A stretch of 64,000 nucleotides of DNA from Ampullaceana balthica (GCA_944989445.1 CALYLW010000438.1:124001-188000), one strand, 5' to 3'; positions 32,766-45,885 are shown, counted from the first letter of the stretch. A program made the numbers and translations. The notes: generated by a model from the sequence alone, not told the origin.

Positions 32766-33479
32766 GGTGTTCGTGTCAGAAATCTTTTTAGGTACCTGAA
32801 ACTAAATTTGTGTCCATGACACACGCCTGGCCATCCGTTACATGGTTAGTGTTGGTCTCTAAGGCCAGAGATAGTCAAATTTAAAAAAGATAATTGTTTG
32901 GTAGCTAAATCTTCGTCTAATTATGCCAGGCGTATCAATGCCTAGTCATTAGTTGCTATTTATTCATCACAAAGAAAAGTACACAATTTAAACTTTCACT
33001 TTTAGTAATTATATTTTTTTAAAATTATAATACATAATTAACAATTATTAGTATACATCAAAGTTTTCAATATGTCCAAAATATATGTTCGCTTATCTCC
33101 CTTCAAATGTCATTTTCGTTCACTTGAAAATAATTCTCTAAAAATATATATATTTCTCACTCTTTGTTTGGATCATTTTGTAACAAGTCAGAGGATCTTA
33201 ACCTTCTAGACCAGCTGTGTATGAGTGAAGAATGGTATGTCTAAGGTAAAGATATAATGGGTCAACCAGACATTAACACCATAATTTTATAGTATGGTCC
33301 ACTTTACAGCCTACGAAAAGTGTAAACTCTCAGTTTCCTACTTCTAGGTTAACAACAAAGACATAATGGAAGGACCCTTTATACGGACTGGAGGAAGAAA
33401 GACTCATGGGAGGGTGTAAACTCAAATAAATTAAATCTTTACAATGACCATTATAATTACTACCAATAGCCCAAAACAT
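32766..33479. other. Non-coding interval
   Basis: AT-rich DNA in which I see no supported gene, repeat boundary or RNA. Confidence 0.5.
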
Positions 33480-33712
33480 CTTATCGCCAAGAGAGGCCAA
33501 AACATAGAGATAAAAACATTTTCTTATTCAGTATGCAATAACAAACACATACAAATTCTCGTTGTTCCCGTCTGGACTTTGCAACGTGGAATGGGTTCCC
33601 TGAGGAAACCAGGAAAACCAAAACTATTTTAAAAAATTCAAGATTAAAGACATGAACCTTGGGTAAACGTAGGACGCATTTATCTTCTGTCTAGAGCAGA
33701 TAATGTAAGATA
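33480..33712 (+). mobile_element. LINE 3' fragment, copy 3 (degenerate)
   Basis: It matches the last part of LINE copies 1 and 2: TTCCCGTCTGGACTTTGCAA, GTGGAATGGGTTCCCTGAGG and GTAGGACGCATTTATCTTCT. Many substitutions and small deletions make it the oldest of the three copies. Confidence 0.75.
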
Positions 33713-34412
33713 CCATCATACAATGCTAATAATATTCATTATTCAATCAAAAAAAATGGTTCTAGACTTCATGTAACCATCAAACATCTTCCGGTATTCG
33801 TGGTAACATAACACATTGCTACTAGCCTTTGGCTACCATCACAAACTGCTACTAGTCTTTTTGGGTACCGTCCCACATTGTCTCTTGTTCATACCACTAC
33901 AACACAACATACTTAAAAACATCACCAAGTCGCTGTTCAGTCTTACTTGCATTCTTTTTCCCATATAAGATAGGCATATGTAGTACTGTAATAATATCTG
34001 TTGCTTATCATGACAGTCGGGTTCATTAAATGGGACAGTGGCCTGAAAGGTGTGTACATACTGGCAACTTGTCTGCATATACAGGAGGGAAAGGCAATGT
34101 TATCTGAACTGACCTTTAAAAAAAAACAGCAGTGGCGTAGATATCGTGTGGATTTGCTTTACATTGCCTCATCGTTTTTATTTGAGGTGGGGGGGGGGAA
34201 GGCTATTGCAATGTACGCCTCTGGTTCTCTAACTAGGTTCATGGACAGTCTCCTGGTGACGTTAGTTTTACCCGTCATGCTATGCGTCTTACGTCACTAG
34301 GCAGCCGCTGTCAGTCTATTTCGCTGATATGTTGATTCTAAATAATTCCATGCATTTGTATACAGTGGCGTAGCTAGAACTTTTGCCGCCCGGGGCGGTC
34401 TCCAATTTGCCA

Positions 34413-34826
34413 CCCTTAAATGACGTCACGCACCTGGGGGGGGGAGGGAGTCACACGTTTGTGACGATGTGTGACGAGAGGGGGTGTTTAATAATAAATG
34501 TGACGTCACGTCAAAACGCGCAACTTTAAATAAATTTCCACTTTAATAGTTTGATTACTTACACTTTATTTAATGAAGTTTATGTAACACGCGTGTTACG
34601 ATATTAGAATGCAGCGTTACGCTAAAAACATACTTAAATGGCAAAAATTTAATTTGAAACAAGCTCATTTTCAAACAGAAAACATGGCTTTTATGGGGGG
34701 GGTCAAAGCTTTGTGAAGTCTTATTGAAGAAGGGGTCTAAGCTTTTATGACAACGTGTGACGAGGGGGGAGGGGGTGAAAAATCAGCCAAAATAGCGTGA
34801 CGTCATTTATGGACGGCTACTTAGTC
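34413..34826 (+). mobile_element. TGACGTCA-family MITE, copy h
   Basis: The copy runs from TTAAATGACGTCACGCACCT to TGACGTCATTTATGGACGGC, about 410 bp, and matches copy b throughout, including the AT-rich centre. The first few bases of its left end are missing. Confidence 0.78.
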
Positions 34827-35546
34827 GATTATAATAATTATATTATAGTTTTTAAAAATTAATAAACATGAATAAATAATGGTAATTGAAACGAAGTAAA
34901 GGTGGGGAACAAGTTTACCATTGCATGCCATATTTATGTAAGGAGTAATAAAAGAGGCGGCATAAGATTATATACCTATAAATACACATTTATAAAAATA
35001 CAAGATACTTTTCTTAAAGGCAACTAGACAGTTATTGAGGTCGCAGGTCCAGCCCCCCAATGAGACAAAACATATTCCAAATTTACACCCCTCCCCCCAA
35101 AGAAAACCATTAACAATTACAAATTTTTTTACAAACAAAGAAATTGTATACATTAGTATGTAAACATATTTATACATTTACTTTCCTAACTTTCATAATA
35201 GAAAAATCGTGTATTATGCTATCAAAATTAAAATTATTTGTAATATCTTGTTCTATGGACACTATTGCAAGATTTTCTTGTCTTTAATCGCTCATTGTGG
35301 AAATTTTCCAATTTATACTGTTGAATAAATTTTATTAGATCAATGGGTCCTTTCCCCTGTTTTTCTAACATAATGCCTCTTCTTGTAGTGTAGGTACAGC
35401 CATAAAAACCTGGATCCTTTTTCTTTCCATATTGAACTGTCAATGTCAATAAATTAATTTATTTGATGTTCAAATGCTGCATTTAGTCGGTTACATGGTG
35501 TTATATACGAATATTTTCTTGCAATGACTTGCAACTCATCAAAGCG

Positions 35547-35858
35547 TTATATTATCGTTGTACTTCTTGTTTCTAAAGATAGAACCACGTCTTCTGAATT
35601 TTCCCTATTCATATTTTTTCTCCTTCTAACTCGGCGTTCAGTTGATATCTCCATCTCTTCACAAATTGCTGATATAACAGCATTTTGTATTAGCAAGTCT
35701 CTTTGTTCCATGCAATGGCTTTGCATTAATTTTTTTAAAATGACGGGTTCCCATAAATTGAGATAACATAGAAGAGAAAAAGATTGCATTGAATTGAGTA
35801 AAATTCCAGCATCTGATCTCGTTTTCTTAGTTAATTCTTCAGATGTCAATTTTTCCAA
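35547..35858 (-). pseudogene. hAT transposase fragment, ZMYM1-like
   Basis: The frame reads KKTRSDAGILLNSMQSFSLL and NLWEPVILKKLMQS and then ICEEMEISTERRVRRRKNM, the pattern of the central part of ZMYM1-type hAT proteins. The conserved C-terminal dimerisation region is not visible, and the frame is short, so it is a remnant of the transposase of the surrounding element. Confidence 0.65.
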
Positions 35859-36831
35859 GACGCTTGAAATGTTAAAGTATGTCTTTTTCGAAATTATTAT
35901 GCCTATTTTGGTGTTTATTAACAGAGAAATTTGAATATTTACATATTCTTGTCATAAATCTAAATGATTTTCCATTAAATAGACGAATTCAAATTATTTA
36001 CACATTACTATTACTTTAATTGGATAGGCGTAACATGCTTAATGAATAACTGTATTTTAATGAAAAACACAAATTATTTGTGCTATTTTAATGCAATAAA
36101 AACAAAATAAATTTAATTTTTAATAACTTACCTTACAATAATTTACTGAAAACTGAAACAGTAATATAAATTACACTTGCAAGTTAAACACAATAATTGA
36201 GCCACCATGCCTTGTAGGTACTTGTTCGCGCATCATTCTGCGAATGTCGAAATTCCACGTAAAAACTGTAGTGGCGATATTAAAAGCACACATTATTCGA
36301 ACCAGGGGTGATGTGTTTTATGGGTAGTTTTCTTATAAAAGCGTCAACTGTGACGTTATACCGCTTAATTTTCCAAACAAATGGATAAGTTTTGAGCGAT
36401 GTAAAATGTTTGAACGGTTTTGCGTTAGTTATAAAATCAACTATGTAATCAAACAAGTGTTTTGCGAATCCGTTAGTTAAAACTAGAAATTATGAATATT
36501 TTTGTTTCACCTGGGTTTTCCCCCTTCAAAAGAAAAAAGGGCGGTTGTTGGAAAGGATTTTACCTTTCAAATGCCCACAAATGCCGCCCCTAAATGAGTG
36601 CCACCCGGGGCGGACCACCCCCACAGCCCCCCCCCTCCAGCCACGCCACTGAATTTGTATAGGGTTTTGTCTGCTTATTAATGTTAATGATAGGGACTTG
36701 GTCATTGGTTCTACTCCTGTTAAAGTCAACTATGTTTAACAATTTAAAAAAACTATAGTTTTCCCTCATAAACATGTGTGGTCAAAATGACAAAGCCATT
36801 GATGTACGGACAGTGTGACAAGATTTGACTA

Positions 36832-37225
36832 GTACCACTATATCCACCACTATATCCACCACTATATCCACCACTATATCCACCACTATATCCACCACTA
36901 TATCCACCACTATATCCACCATTATCTCCACCACTATATCCACTACTATATCCACTTCTATATCCATCACTACACCCACCACTATATCCACCTCTGTATA
37001 CACCACTATGTCCACCACTATGTCCACCACTATATCCACCACTATATCCACCACTATATCTACTTATATATACACCACTATATCCACCAGTATATCCACA
37101 ACTATATCCACTTCTATATCCATCACTACACCCACAACTATATCCACCTCTGTATACACCACTATATCCACAACTATATCCACATATTATACCCAACACT
37201 ATATCCACCACTATATCCAACACTC
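36832..37225. repeat. 12-bp minisatellite (TATCCACCACTA)
   Basis: About 33 units of a TATCCACCACTA motif with variants such as TATCCACTTC and CACCCACCACTA. A longer variant block at about 36950-37010 recurs at about 37107-37165, showing a higher-order duplication. Open frames on both strands arise because the unit length is divisible by three. Confidence 0.92.
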
Positions 37226-37757
37226 GCAATTATTATTTAATTGATGCCCTACACACTGAAACAAGTTATATTGCAATCCCCACCCACCCACATATGCACT
37301 TTGAACTCAGGAATATACGGGTCACTCACGCGTCACTCTCCATACTTGTCAACCAAGCGTCGCTGCAGCTGTGGCGAGAAGATAGGAGGCTGTGTCATAA
37401 AGATTTGAATAACCTGTAGTAAATACATTAAAGTAAAGTGTGGATTGAGAGAGACCACCTGTGGCGTACAAGGACAGACAGTGTCCGTGTGTCCCACAAT
37501 TCAAGGCTGCACCGCAGGTCACAGGTACAAAAGCCACTGTTGTGAGTGCCCGCTGTAGACCATAATTGATATGACGGAGGCCTATGAGCCACACCTGTGC
37601 CGCGTTACAGATGAGAGAGGTAAATATAAAGGTACTTATAACCTAATATATTCTGATATTCCACCTATTGTTACGTTCTTCAATTTTGTTGGGTCGTAGA
37701 TGTCGTGTGTAGATGACCGAGAGATGACCTAAAATCTAAACACTGGCAAAAATGTGT
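37226..37757. other. Spacer between minisatellites
   Basis: I see no supported gene in this interval. It separates the 12-bp and the 27-bp arrays. Confidence 0.5.
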
Positions 37758-40700
37758 TTACTTTGATTGATGAAAAGGGTGGAGTCACTTTGTTTGATGA
37801 AAAGGGTGGAGTCACTTTGTTTGATGAAAAGGGTGGAGTCACTTTGTTTGATGAAAAGGGTGGAGTCATTTTGTTTGATGAAAAGGGTGGAGTCATTTTG
37901 TTTGATGAAAAGGGTGGAGTCATTTTGTTTGATGAAAAGGGTGGAGTCACTTTGTTTGATGAAAAGGGTGGAGTCATTTTGTTTGATGAAAAGGGTGGAG
38001 TCACTTTGTTTGATGAAAAGGGTGGAGTCACTTTGTTTGATGAAAAGGGTGGAGTCATTTTGTTTGATGAAAAGGGTGGAGTCACTTTGTTTGATGAAAA
38101 GGGTGGAGTCACTTTGTTTGATGAAAAGGGTGGAGTCACTTTGTTTGATGAAAAGGGTGGAGTCACTTTGTTTGATGAAAAGGGTGGATTCATTTTGTTT
38201 GATGAAAAGGGTGGAGTCATTTTGTTTGATGAAAAGGGTGGAGTCATTTTGTTTGATGAAAAGGGTGGAGTCATTTTGTTTGATGAAAAGGGTGGAGTCA
38301 CTTTGTTTGATGAAAAGGGTGGAGTCACTTTGTTTGATGAAAAGGGTGGAGTCACTTTGTTTGATGAAAAGGGTGGATTCATTTTGTTTGATGAAAAGGG
38401 TGGAGTCATTTTGTTTGATGAAAAGGGTGGAGTCACTTTGTTTGATGAAAAGGGTGGAGTCACTTTGTTTGATGAAAAGGGTGGAGTCATTTTGTTTGAT
38501 GAAAAGGGTGGAGTCACTTTGTTTGATGAAAAGGGTGGAGTCACTTTGTTTGATGAAAAGGGTGGAGTCACTTTGTTTGATGAAAAGGGTGGAGTCACTT
38601 TGTTTGATGAAAAGGGTGGATTCATTTTGTTTGATGAAAAGGGTGGAGTCATTTTGTTTGATGAAAAGGGTGGAGTCATTTTGTTTGATGAAAAGGGTGG
38701 AGTCATTTTGTTTGATGAAAAGGGTGGAGTCACTTTGTTTGATGAAAAGGGTGGAGTCATTTTGTTTGATGAAAAGGGTGGAGTCATTTTGTTTGATGAA
38801 AAGGGTGGAGTCATTTTGTTTGATGAAAAGGGTGGAGTCACTTTGTTTGATGAAAAGGGTGGAGTCATTTTGTTTGATGAAAAGGGTGGAGTCATTTTGT
38901 TTGATGAAAAGGGTGGAGTCACTTTGTTTGATGAAAAGGGTGGAGTCATTTTGTTTGATGAAAAGGGTGGAGTCACTTTGTTTGATGAAAAGGGTGGAGT
39001 CATTTTGTTTGATGAAAAGGGTGGAGTCATTTTGTTTGATGAAAAGGGTGGAGTCATTTTGTTTGATGAAAAGGGTGGAGTCACTTTGTTTGATGAAAAG
39101 GGTGGAGTCATTTTGTTTGATGAAAAGGGTGGAGTCATTTTGTTTGATGAAAAGGGTGGAGTCATTTTGTTTGATGAAAAGGGTGGAGTCACTTTGTTTG
39201 ATGAAAAGGGTGGAGTCATTTTGTTTGATGAAAAGGGTGGAGTCATTTTGTTTGATGAAAAGGGTGGAGTCATTTTGTTTGATGAAAAGGGTGGAGTCAC
39301 TTTGTTTGATGAAAAGGGTGGAGTCATTTTGTTTGATGAAAAGGGTGGAGTCATTTTGTTTGATGAAAAGGGTGGAGTCACTTTGTTTGATGAAAAGGGT
39401 GGAGTCATTTTGTTTGATGAAAAGGGTGGAGTCATTTTGTTTGATGAAAAGGGTGGAGTCACTTTGTTTGATGAAAAGGGTGGAGTCATTTTGTTTGATG
39501 AAAAGGGTGGAGTCACTTTGTTTGATGAAAAGGGTGGAGTCACTTTGTTTGATGAAAAGGGTGGAGTCACTTTGTTTGATGAAAAGGGTGGAGTCATTTT
39601 GTTTGATGAAAAGGGTGGAGTCATTTTGTTTGATGAAAAGGGTGGAGTCACTTTGTTTGATGAAAAGGGTGGAGTCATTTTGTTTGATGAAAAGGGTGGA
39701 GTCACTTTGTTTGATGAAAAGGGTGGAGTCATTTTGTTTGATGAAAAGGGTGGAGTCATTTTGTTTGATGAAAAGGGTGGAGTCACTTTGTTTGATGAAA
39801 AGGGTGGAGTCATTTTGTTTGATGAAAAGGGTGGAGTCATTTTGTTTGATGAAAAGGGTGGAGTCATTTTGTTTGATGAAAAGGGTGGAGTCACTTTGTT
39901 TGATGAAAAGGGTGGAGTCATTTTGTTTGATGAAAAGGGTGGAGTCATTTTGTTTGATGAAAAGGGTGGAGTCATTTTGTTTGATGAAAAGGGTGGAGTC
40001 ACTTTGTTTGATGAAAAGGGTGGAGTCATTTTGTTTGATGAAAAGGGTGGAGTCATTTTGTTTGATGAAAAGGGTGGAGTCACTTTGTTTGATGAAAAGG
40101 GTGGAGTCATTTTGTTTGATGAAAAGGGTGGAGTCATTTTGTTTGATGAAAAGGGTGGAGTCATTTTGTTTGATGAAAAGGGTGGAGTCACTTTGTTTGA
40201 TGAAAAGGGTGGAGTCACTTTGTTTGATGAAAAGGGTGGAGTCACTTTGTTTGATGAAAAGGGTGGAGTCATTTTGTTTGATGAAAAGGGTGGAGTCATT
40301 TTGTTTGATGAAAAGGGTGGAGTCATTTTGTTTGATGAAAAGGGTGGAGTCATTTTGTTTGATGAAAAGGGTGGAGTCATTTTGTTTGATGAAAAGGGTG
40401 GAGTCATTTTGTTTGATGAAAAGGGTGGAGTCATTTTGTTTGATGAAAAGGGTGGAGTCATTTTGTTTGATGAAAAGGGTGGAGTCATTTTGTTTGATGA
40501 AAAGGGTGGAGTCACTTTGTTTGATGAAAAGGGTGGAGTCACTTTGTTTGATGAAAAGGGTGGAGTCACTTTTGTTTGATGAAAAGGGTGGAGTCATTTT
40601 GTTTGATGAAAAGGGTGGAGTCATTTTGTTTGATGAAAAGGGTGGAGTCACTTTTGTTTGATGAAAAGGGTGGAGTCACTTTGTTTGATGAAAAGGGTGG

Positions 40701-43700
40701 AGTCATTTTGTTTGATGAAAAGGGTGGAGTCATTTTGTTTGATGAAAAGGGTGGAGTCACTTTGTTTGATGAAAAGGGTGGAGTCATTTTGTTTGATGAA
40801 AAGGGTGGAGTCACTTTGTTTGATGAAAAGGGTGGAGTCATTTTGTTTGATGAAAAGGGTGGAGTCATTTTGTTTGATGAAAAGGGTGGAGTCATTTTGT
40901 TTGATGAAAAGGGTGGAGTCATTTTGTTTGATGAAAAGGGTGGAGTCACTTTGTTTGATGAAAAGGGTGGAGTCATTTTGTTTGATGAAAAGGGTGGAGT
41001 CATTTTGTTTGATGAAAAGGGTGGAGTCATTTTGTTTGATGAAAAGGGTGGAGTCACTTTGTTTGATGAAAAGGGTGGAGTCATTTTGTTTGATGAAAAG
41101 GGTGGAGTCATTTTGTTTGATGAAAAGGGTGGAGTCACTTTGTTTGATGAAAAGGGTGGAGTCATTTTGTTTGATGAAAAGGGTGGAGTCACTTTGTTTG
41201 ATGAAAAGGGTGGAGTCATTTTGTTTGATGAAAAGGGTGGAGTCATTTTGTTTGATGAAAAGGGTGGAGTCATTTTGTTTGATGAAAAGGGTGGAGTCAC
41301 TTTGTTTGATGAAAAGGGTGGAGTCATTTTGTTTGATGAAAAGGGTGGAGTCACTTTGTTTGATGAAAAGGGTGGAGTCATTTTGTTTGATGAAAAGGGT
41401 GGAGTCATTTTGTTTGATGAAAAGGGTGGAGTCACTTTGTTTGATGAAAAGGGTGGAGTCATTTTGTTTGATGAAAAGGGTGGAGTCATTTTGTTTGATG
41501 AAAAGGGTGGAGTCATTTTGTTTGATGAAAAGGGTGGAGTCACTTTGTTTGATGAAAAGGGTGGAGTCATTTTGTTTGATGAAAAGGGTGGAGTCACTTT
41601 GTTTGATGAAAAGGGTGGAGTCACTTTGTTTGATGAAAAGGGTGGAGTCACTTTGTTTGATGAAAAGGGTGGAGTCATTTTGTTTGATGAAAAGGGTGGA
41701 GTCATTTTGTTTGATGAAAAGGGTGGAGTCATTTTGTTTGATGAAAAGGGTGGAGTCATTTTGTTTGATGAAAAGGGTGGAGTCATTTTGTTTGATGAAA
41801 AGGGTGGAGTCATTTTGTTTGATGAAAAGGGTGGAGTCACTTTGTTTGATGAAAAGGGTGGAGTCATTTTGTTTGATGAAAAGGGTGGAGTCATTTTGTT
41901 TGATGAAAAGGGTGGAGTCATTTTGTTTGATGAAAAGGGTGGAGTCACTTTGTTTGATGAAAAGGGTGGAGTCATTTTGTTTGATGAAAAGGGTGGAGTC
42001 ATTTTGTTTGATGAAAAGGGTGGAGTCACTTTGTTTGATGAAAAGGGTGGAGTCATTTTGTTTGATGAAAAGGGTGGAGTCATTTTGTTTGATGAAAAGG
42101 GTGGAGTCATTTTGTTTGATGAAAAGGGTGGAGTCACTTTGTTTGATGAAAAGGGTGGAGTCATTTTGTTTGATGAAAAGGGTGGAGTCACTTTGTTTGA
42201 TGAAAAGGGTGGAGTCATTTTGTTTGATGAAAAGGGTGGAGTCACTTTGTTTGATGAAAAGGGTGGAGTCACTTTGTTTGATGAAAAGGGTGGAGTCACT
42301 TTGTTTGATGAAAAGGGTGGAGTCATTTTGTTTGATGAAAAGGGTGGAGTCATTTTGTTTGATGAAAAGGGTGGAGTCACTTTGTTTGATGAAAAGGGTG
42401 GAGTCATTTTGTTTGATGAAAAGGGTGGAGTCATTTTGTTTGATGAAAAGGGTGGAGTCATTTTGTTTGATGAAAAGGGTGGAGTCATTTTGTTTGATGA
42501 AAAGGGTGGAGTCACTTTGTTTGATGAAAAGGGTGGAGTCATTTTGTTTGATGAAAAGGGTGGAGTCACTTTGTTTGATGAAAAGGGTGGAGTCACTTTG
42601 TTTGATGAAAAGGGTGGAGTCACTTTGTTTGATGAAAAGGGTGGAGTCACTTTGTTTGATGAAAAGGGTGGAGTCATTTTGTTTGATGAAAAGGGTGGAG
42701 TCATTTTGTTTGATGAAAAGGGTGGAGTCATTTTGTTTGATGAAAAGGGTGGAGTCATTTTGTTTGATGAAAAGGGTGGAGTCACTTTGTTTGATGAAAA
42801 GGGTGGAGTCATTTTGTTTGATGAAAAGGGTGGAGTCATTTTGTTTGATGAAAAGGGTGGAGTCATTTTGTTTGATGAAAAGGGTGGAGTCACTTTGTTT
42901 GATGAAAAGGGTGGAGTCATTTTGTTTGATGAAAAGGGTGGAGTCATTTTGTTTGATGAAAAGGGTGGAGTCACTTTGTTTGATGAAAAGGGTGGAGTCA
43001 TTTTGTTTGATGAAAAGGGTGGAGTCATTTTGTTTGATGAAAAGGGTGGAGTCATTTTGTTTGATGAAAAGGGTGGAGTCACTTTGTTTGATGAAAAGGG
43101 TGGAGTCATTTTGTTTGATGAAAAGGGTGGAGTCACTTTGTTTGATGAAAAGGGTGGAGTCATTTTGTTTGATGAAAAGGGTGGAGTCACTTTGTTTGAT
43201 GAAAAGGGTGGAGTCACTTTGTTTGATGAAAAGGGTGGAGTCACTTTGTTTGATGAAAAGGGTGGAGTCATTTTGTTTGATGAAAAGGGTGGAGTCATTT
43301 TGTTTGATGAAAAGGGTGGAGTCACTTTGTTTGATGAAAAGGGTGGAGTCATTTTGTTTGATGAAAAGGGTGGAGTCACTTTGTTTGATGAAAAGGGTGG
43401 AGTCATTTTGTTTGATGAAAAGGGTGGAGTCATTTTGTTTGATGAAAAGGGTGGAGTCATTTTGTTTGATGAAAAGGGTGGAGTCATTTTGTTTGATGAA
43501 AAGGGTGGAGTCACTTTGTTTGATGAAAAGGGTGGAGTCATTTTGTTTGATGAAAAGGGTGGAGTCACTTTGTTTGATGAAAAGGGTGGAGTCACTTTGT
43601 TTGATGAAAAGGGTGGAGTCACTTTGTTTGATGAAAAGGGTGGAGTCACTTTGTTTGATGAAAAGGGTGGAGTCACTTTGTTTGATGAAAAGGGTGGAGT
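37758..43700. repeat. Giant 27-bp minisatellite, about 220 units
   Basis: Units contain GATGAAAAGGGTGGAGTCA and differ mainly at one site, where the following base pair reads CTTTG or TTTTG. Three units have a GGATTCA variant. Two units carry one extra T (near 40570 and 40652, three units apart). Because 27 is divisible by three and no stop occurs, long open frames appear in four frames; these are not genes. The C/T states form higher-order blocks, for example about 26 units repeated 35 units (945 bp) away. Confidence 0.97.
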
Positions 43701-43833
43701 CTAGATATTTTTATTTTGACTCATTCGTCAAAGTGGATTAAACGCATTTACTTTTTTCCATTGTGGATAGTCGATGAACATAAGCAAATGGGATTTTTGA
43801 ATAATATATTCGGGGCTGGGTGGACTCAGGAGA

Positions 43834-44428
43834 AGAACCCATAGACCTAGTCGGTAGGCTAGCTCGAAAGAACCCATAGACCTAGTCGGTAGGCTAGCTC
43901 GAAAGAACCCATAGACCTAGTCGGTAGGCTAGCTCGAAAGAACCCATAGACCTAGTCGGTAGGCTAGCTCGAAAGAACCCATAGACCTAGTCGGTAGGCT
44001 AGCTCGAAAGAACCCATAGAGCTAGTCGGTAGGCTAGCTCGAAAGAACCCATAGACCTAGTCGGTAGGCTAGCTCGAAAGAACCCATAGACCTAGTCGGT
44101 AGGCTAGCTCGAAAGAACCCATAGACCTAGTCGGTAGGCTAGCTCGAAAGAACCCATAGACCTAGTCGGTAGGCTAGCTCGAAAGAACCCATAGACCTAG
44201 TCGGTAGGCTAGCTCGAAAGAACCCATAGACCTAGTCGGTAGGCTAGCTCGAAAGAACCCATAGACCTAGTCGGTAGGCTAGCTCGAAAGAACCCATAGA
44301 CCTAGTCGGTAGGCTAGCTCGAAAGAACCCATAGACCTAGTCGGTAGGCTAGCTCGAAAGAACCCATAGACCTAGTCGGTAGGCTAGCTCGAAAGAACCC
44401 ATAGACCTAGTCGGTAGGCTAGCTCGAC
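43834..44428. repeat. 35-bp minisatellite, 17 units
   Basis: Seventeen nearly identical units contain AGAACCCATAGACCTAGTCG and GGTAGGCTAGCTCGA. One unit near 44019 has G in place of C. The near absence of mutations suggests recent expansion or homogenisation. The array starts about 130 bases after the end of the 27-bp array. Confidence 0.97.
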
Positions 44429-45059
44429 AGACTTTGGAGGACTATTATGGAAGCTCCGATCAATTACGCCAAAGCAAGGGTGTGCCTGTTTATTTCGCCT
44501 TCATCATTGGGGTCAGTAATTATGATGTTTAAATCAGGACACACAAACTGTGTGTTTTTGTTTGGGGCAATTGATCCGTTCAGTTATTTGTGTCGGAATA
44601 AAAAGATTACACCATGTTGAATTACAGCTGTGTACATAATGTATGGGGTTAGTGACGGTCTATACTAAAATTGTTACACTTATTATCAAGCTCATTGAGA
44701 TCAGTCTCCTTGTTTATTCTGTTTTCCCCCTTTGGTTGTTGGTGGGGCCCGGTGGGGGCGGGGGGTGGCGTGCGAGGCCATAGCCTTAATTTATGTCTCT
44801 GTAACACCGCTACATATTAGAGGGAGAACAAGTGTAGGGTGGTGGTCAGCTATAACGTACGTTGTACAGCGCACTTAAGCTCAATATGGCTACTGGGGTA
44901 GACTAACACTTGCCAGCAGTATGAGAGCTGTATCCCCGGGCCCTTTCTAGCTGCCAGGTGCCGCCCCTGCACTGGCGCCGCCACTGTGCTGATAACGCAT
45001 ACATTATAACTCTGCACATGATAAGGGCGCTGTGATGATATGAAGGTGGACTTTGTAGG
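44429..45059. other. Spacer before the G-rich region
   Basis: No supported gene. At 44935-44998 the words GCTGCCAGGTGCCGCCCC and CACTGGCGCCGCCACTG resemble the end of a CAGTGGCG-type transposon. Confidence 0.45.
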
Positions 45060-45722
45060 CCAATATTCGCCTTTAGTTCTGGAGGAAAAGGGGTTGGGGT
45101 TCTGGGGGGGGTCTGCGGAGCAGGGTTTACATTGGGTTCGGAGAGTCTATCCATCCTGGGGGGGGGGGGGGGCCTCAGGGGTAGTCGACCGCACTGTCGG
45201 GGGTTGGTACTGGTTATAATACGGCGAGGTTCTGGGGGTTTTAGGAGGAGAGGTATATTGGGTTCTGGGAGCGGTTTATGGGGGTTATGAGGCGAGGTAT
45301 TCTTGGGTAATGAAGGAGCGGTTATGGGGTTATGAGGCGAGGTTCTTGGGGTTTGGACGGAGTAGGTTTGTGGGGTTGGGAGAGGAGGCGGTTTCATTTG
45401 GGCGTTATGTGGCCGCGGTTATGGGGCTCAGGCTGCGGACGCGGTTATTGTGGGTTCGGTGGAGCGGTTCGGGGGCTCGGAGGAGCCGTTTCTGGGGGGA
45501 TCGGTCGCGCGGTTCATGGGGTATGGGGGAGAGGTACTGGGGATTCTGAGGCTCGGTTACTGGGGTTCTGAGGCGGCGGTATCTGGGGTGGTTCTGCGGA
45601 GACGGTTATGGGGTACTGAGGGATCGGTTCTGGGGATCGGCGAGAGCGGATTTGGGGGTTCGGCGGCGAGGTACAGGGGGGGGGGTTCTGAGGGCGAGGT
45701 ACATGGGATCTGGGGGATACAC
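45060..45722 (+). repeat. G-rich degenerate minisatellite with quadruplex potential
   Basis: Imperfect units of roughly 24-28 bp such as GGTTATGGGGTTATGAGGCG repeat across the interval, with many GGG and GGGG runs on the plus strand. It lies 0.3-1 kb upstream of the SLC16 start codon, so it could influence transcription, but no promoter element is evident. Confidence 0.75.
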
Positions 45723-45724
45723 GT

Positions 45725-45885
45725 TACTGTGTAACGTCTTCTCGTAACATTGTAACACTTTCTCGTAACATTGTAACATCTTCACGTAACATTGTAACAT
45801 CTTCTCGTAACATTGTGACATCTTCTCGTAACATTGTAACATCTTCTCGTTACATTGTAACATCTTCTCGTGACATTATAATGTC
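45725..45885. repeat. 21-bp minisatellite (CTTCTCGTAACATTGTAACA)
   Basis: About seven units of a 21-bp motif with few substitutions. It lies immediately left of the presumed 5' region of the SLC16 gene. Confidence 0.9.

Larger units (their letters stand above)
34363..36651. mobile_element. hAT element, CAGTGGCGTAGC termini
   Basis: The left end CAGTGGCGTAGCTAGAAC and the right end, which in reverse reads CAGTGGCGTGGC, are followed inward by a shared CCGCCCGGGGCGG-like word. The flanks share ATTTGTATA (34354-34362 and 36653-36661), offset by one base at the right. A transposase fragment on the minus strand (35547-35858) and a MITE (34413-34826) lie inside. Confidence 0.75.

Noticed and set aside
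36753..37244. Gly/Tyr/Ser-rich frame (minus) and Thr/Ser-rich frame (plus)
   Set aside because: Both come from the 12-bp minisatellite. They could mimic a silk- or cuticle-like protein, but both strands are equally open and the repeat explains them.
37729..43741. Open frames of about 950-1040 codons on both strands
   Set aside because: All of them are translations of the 27-bp tandem repeat. The unit is divisible by three and has no stop in four frames. They show no non-repeat domain, signal or splice structure.
37758..44428. CRISPR-like repeat arrays
   Set aside because: The repeats are contiguous with no unique spacers, the DNA is eukaryotic and no cas-like gene is present.
44903..45863. 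Pro-rich and Gly/Arg-rich frames on both strands
   Set aside because: They arise from the G-rich degenerate repeat; composition explains the open frames, and the 21-bp repeat explains the end.
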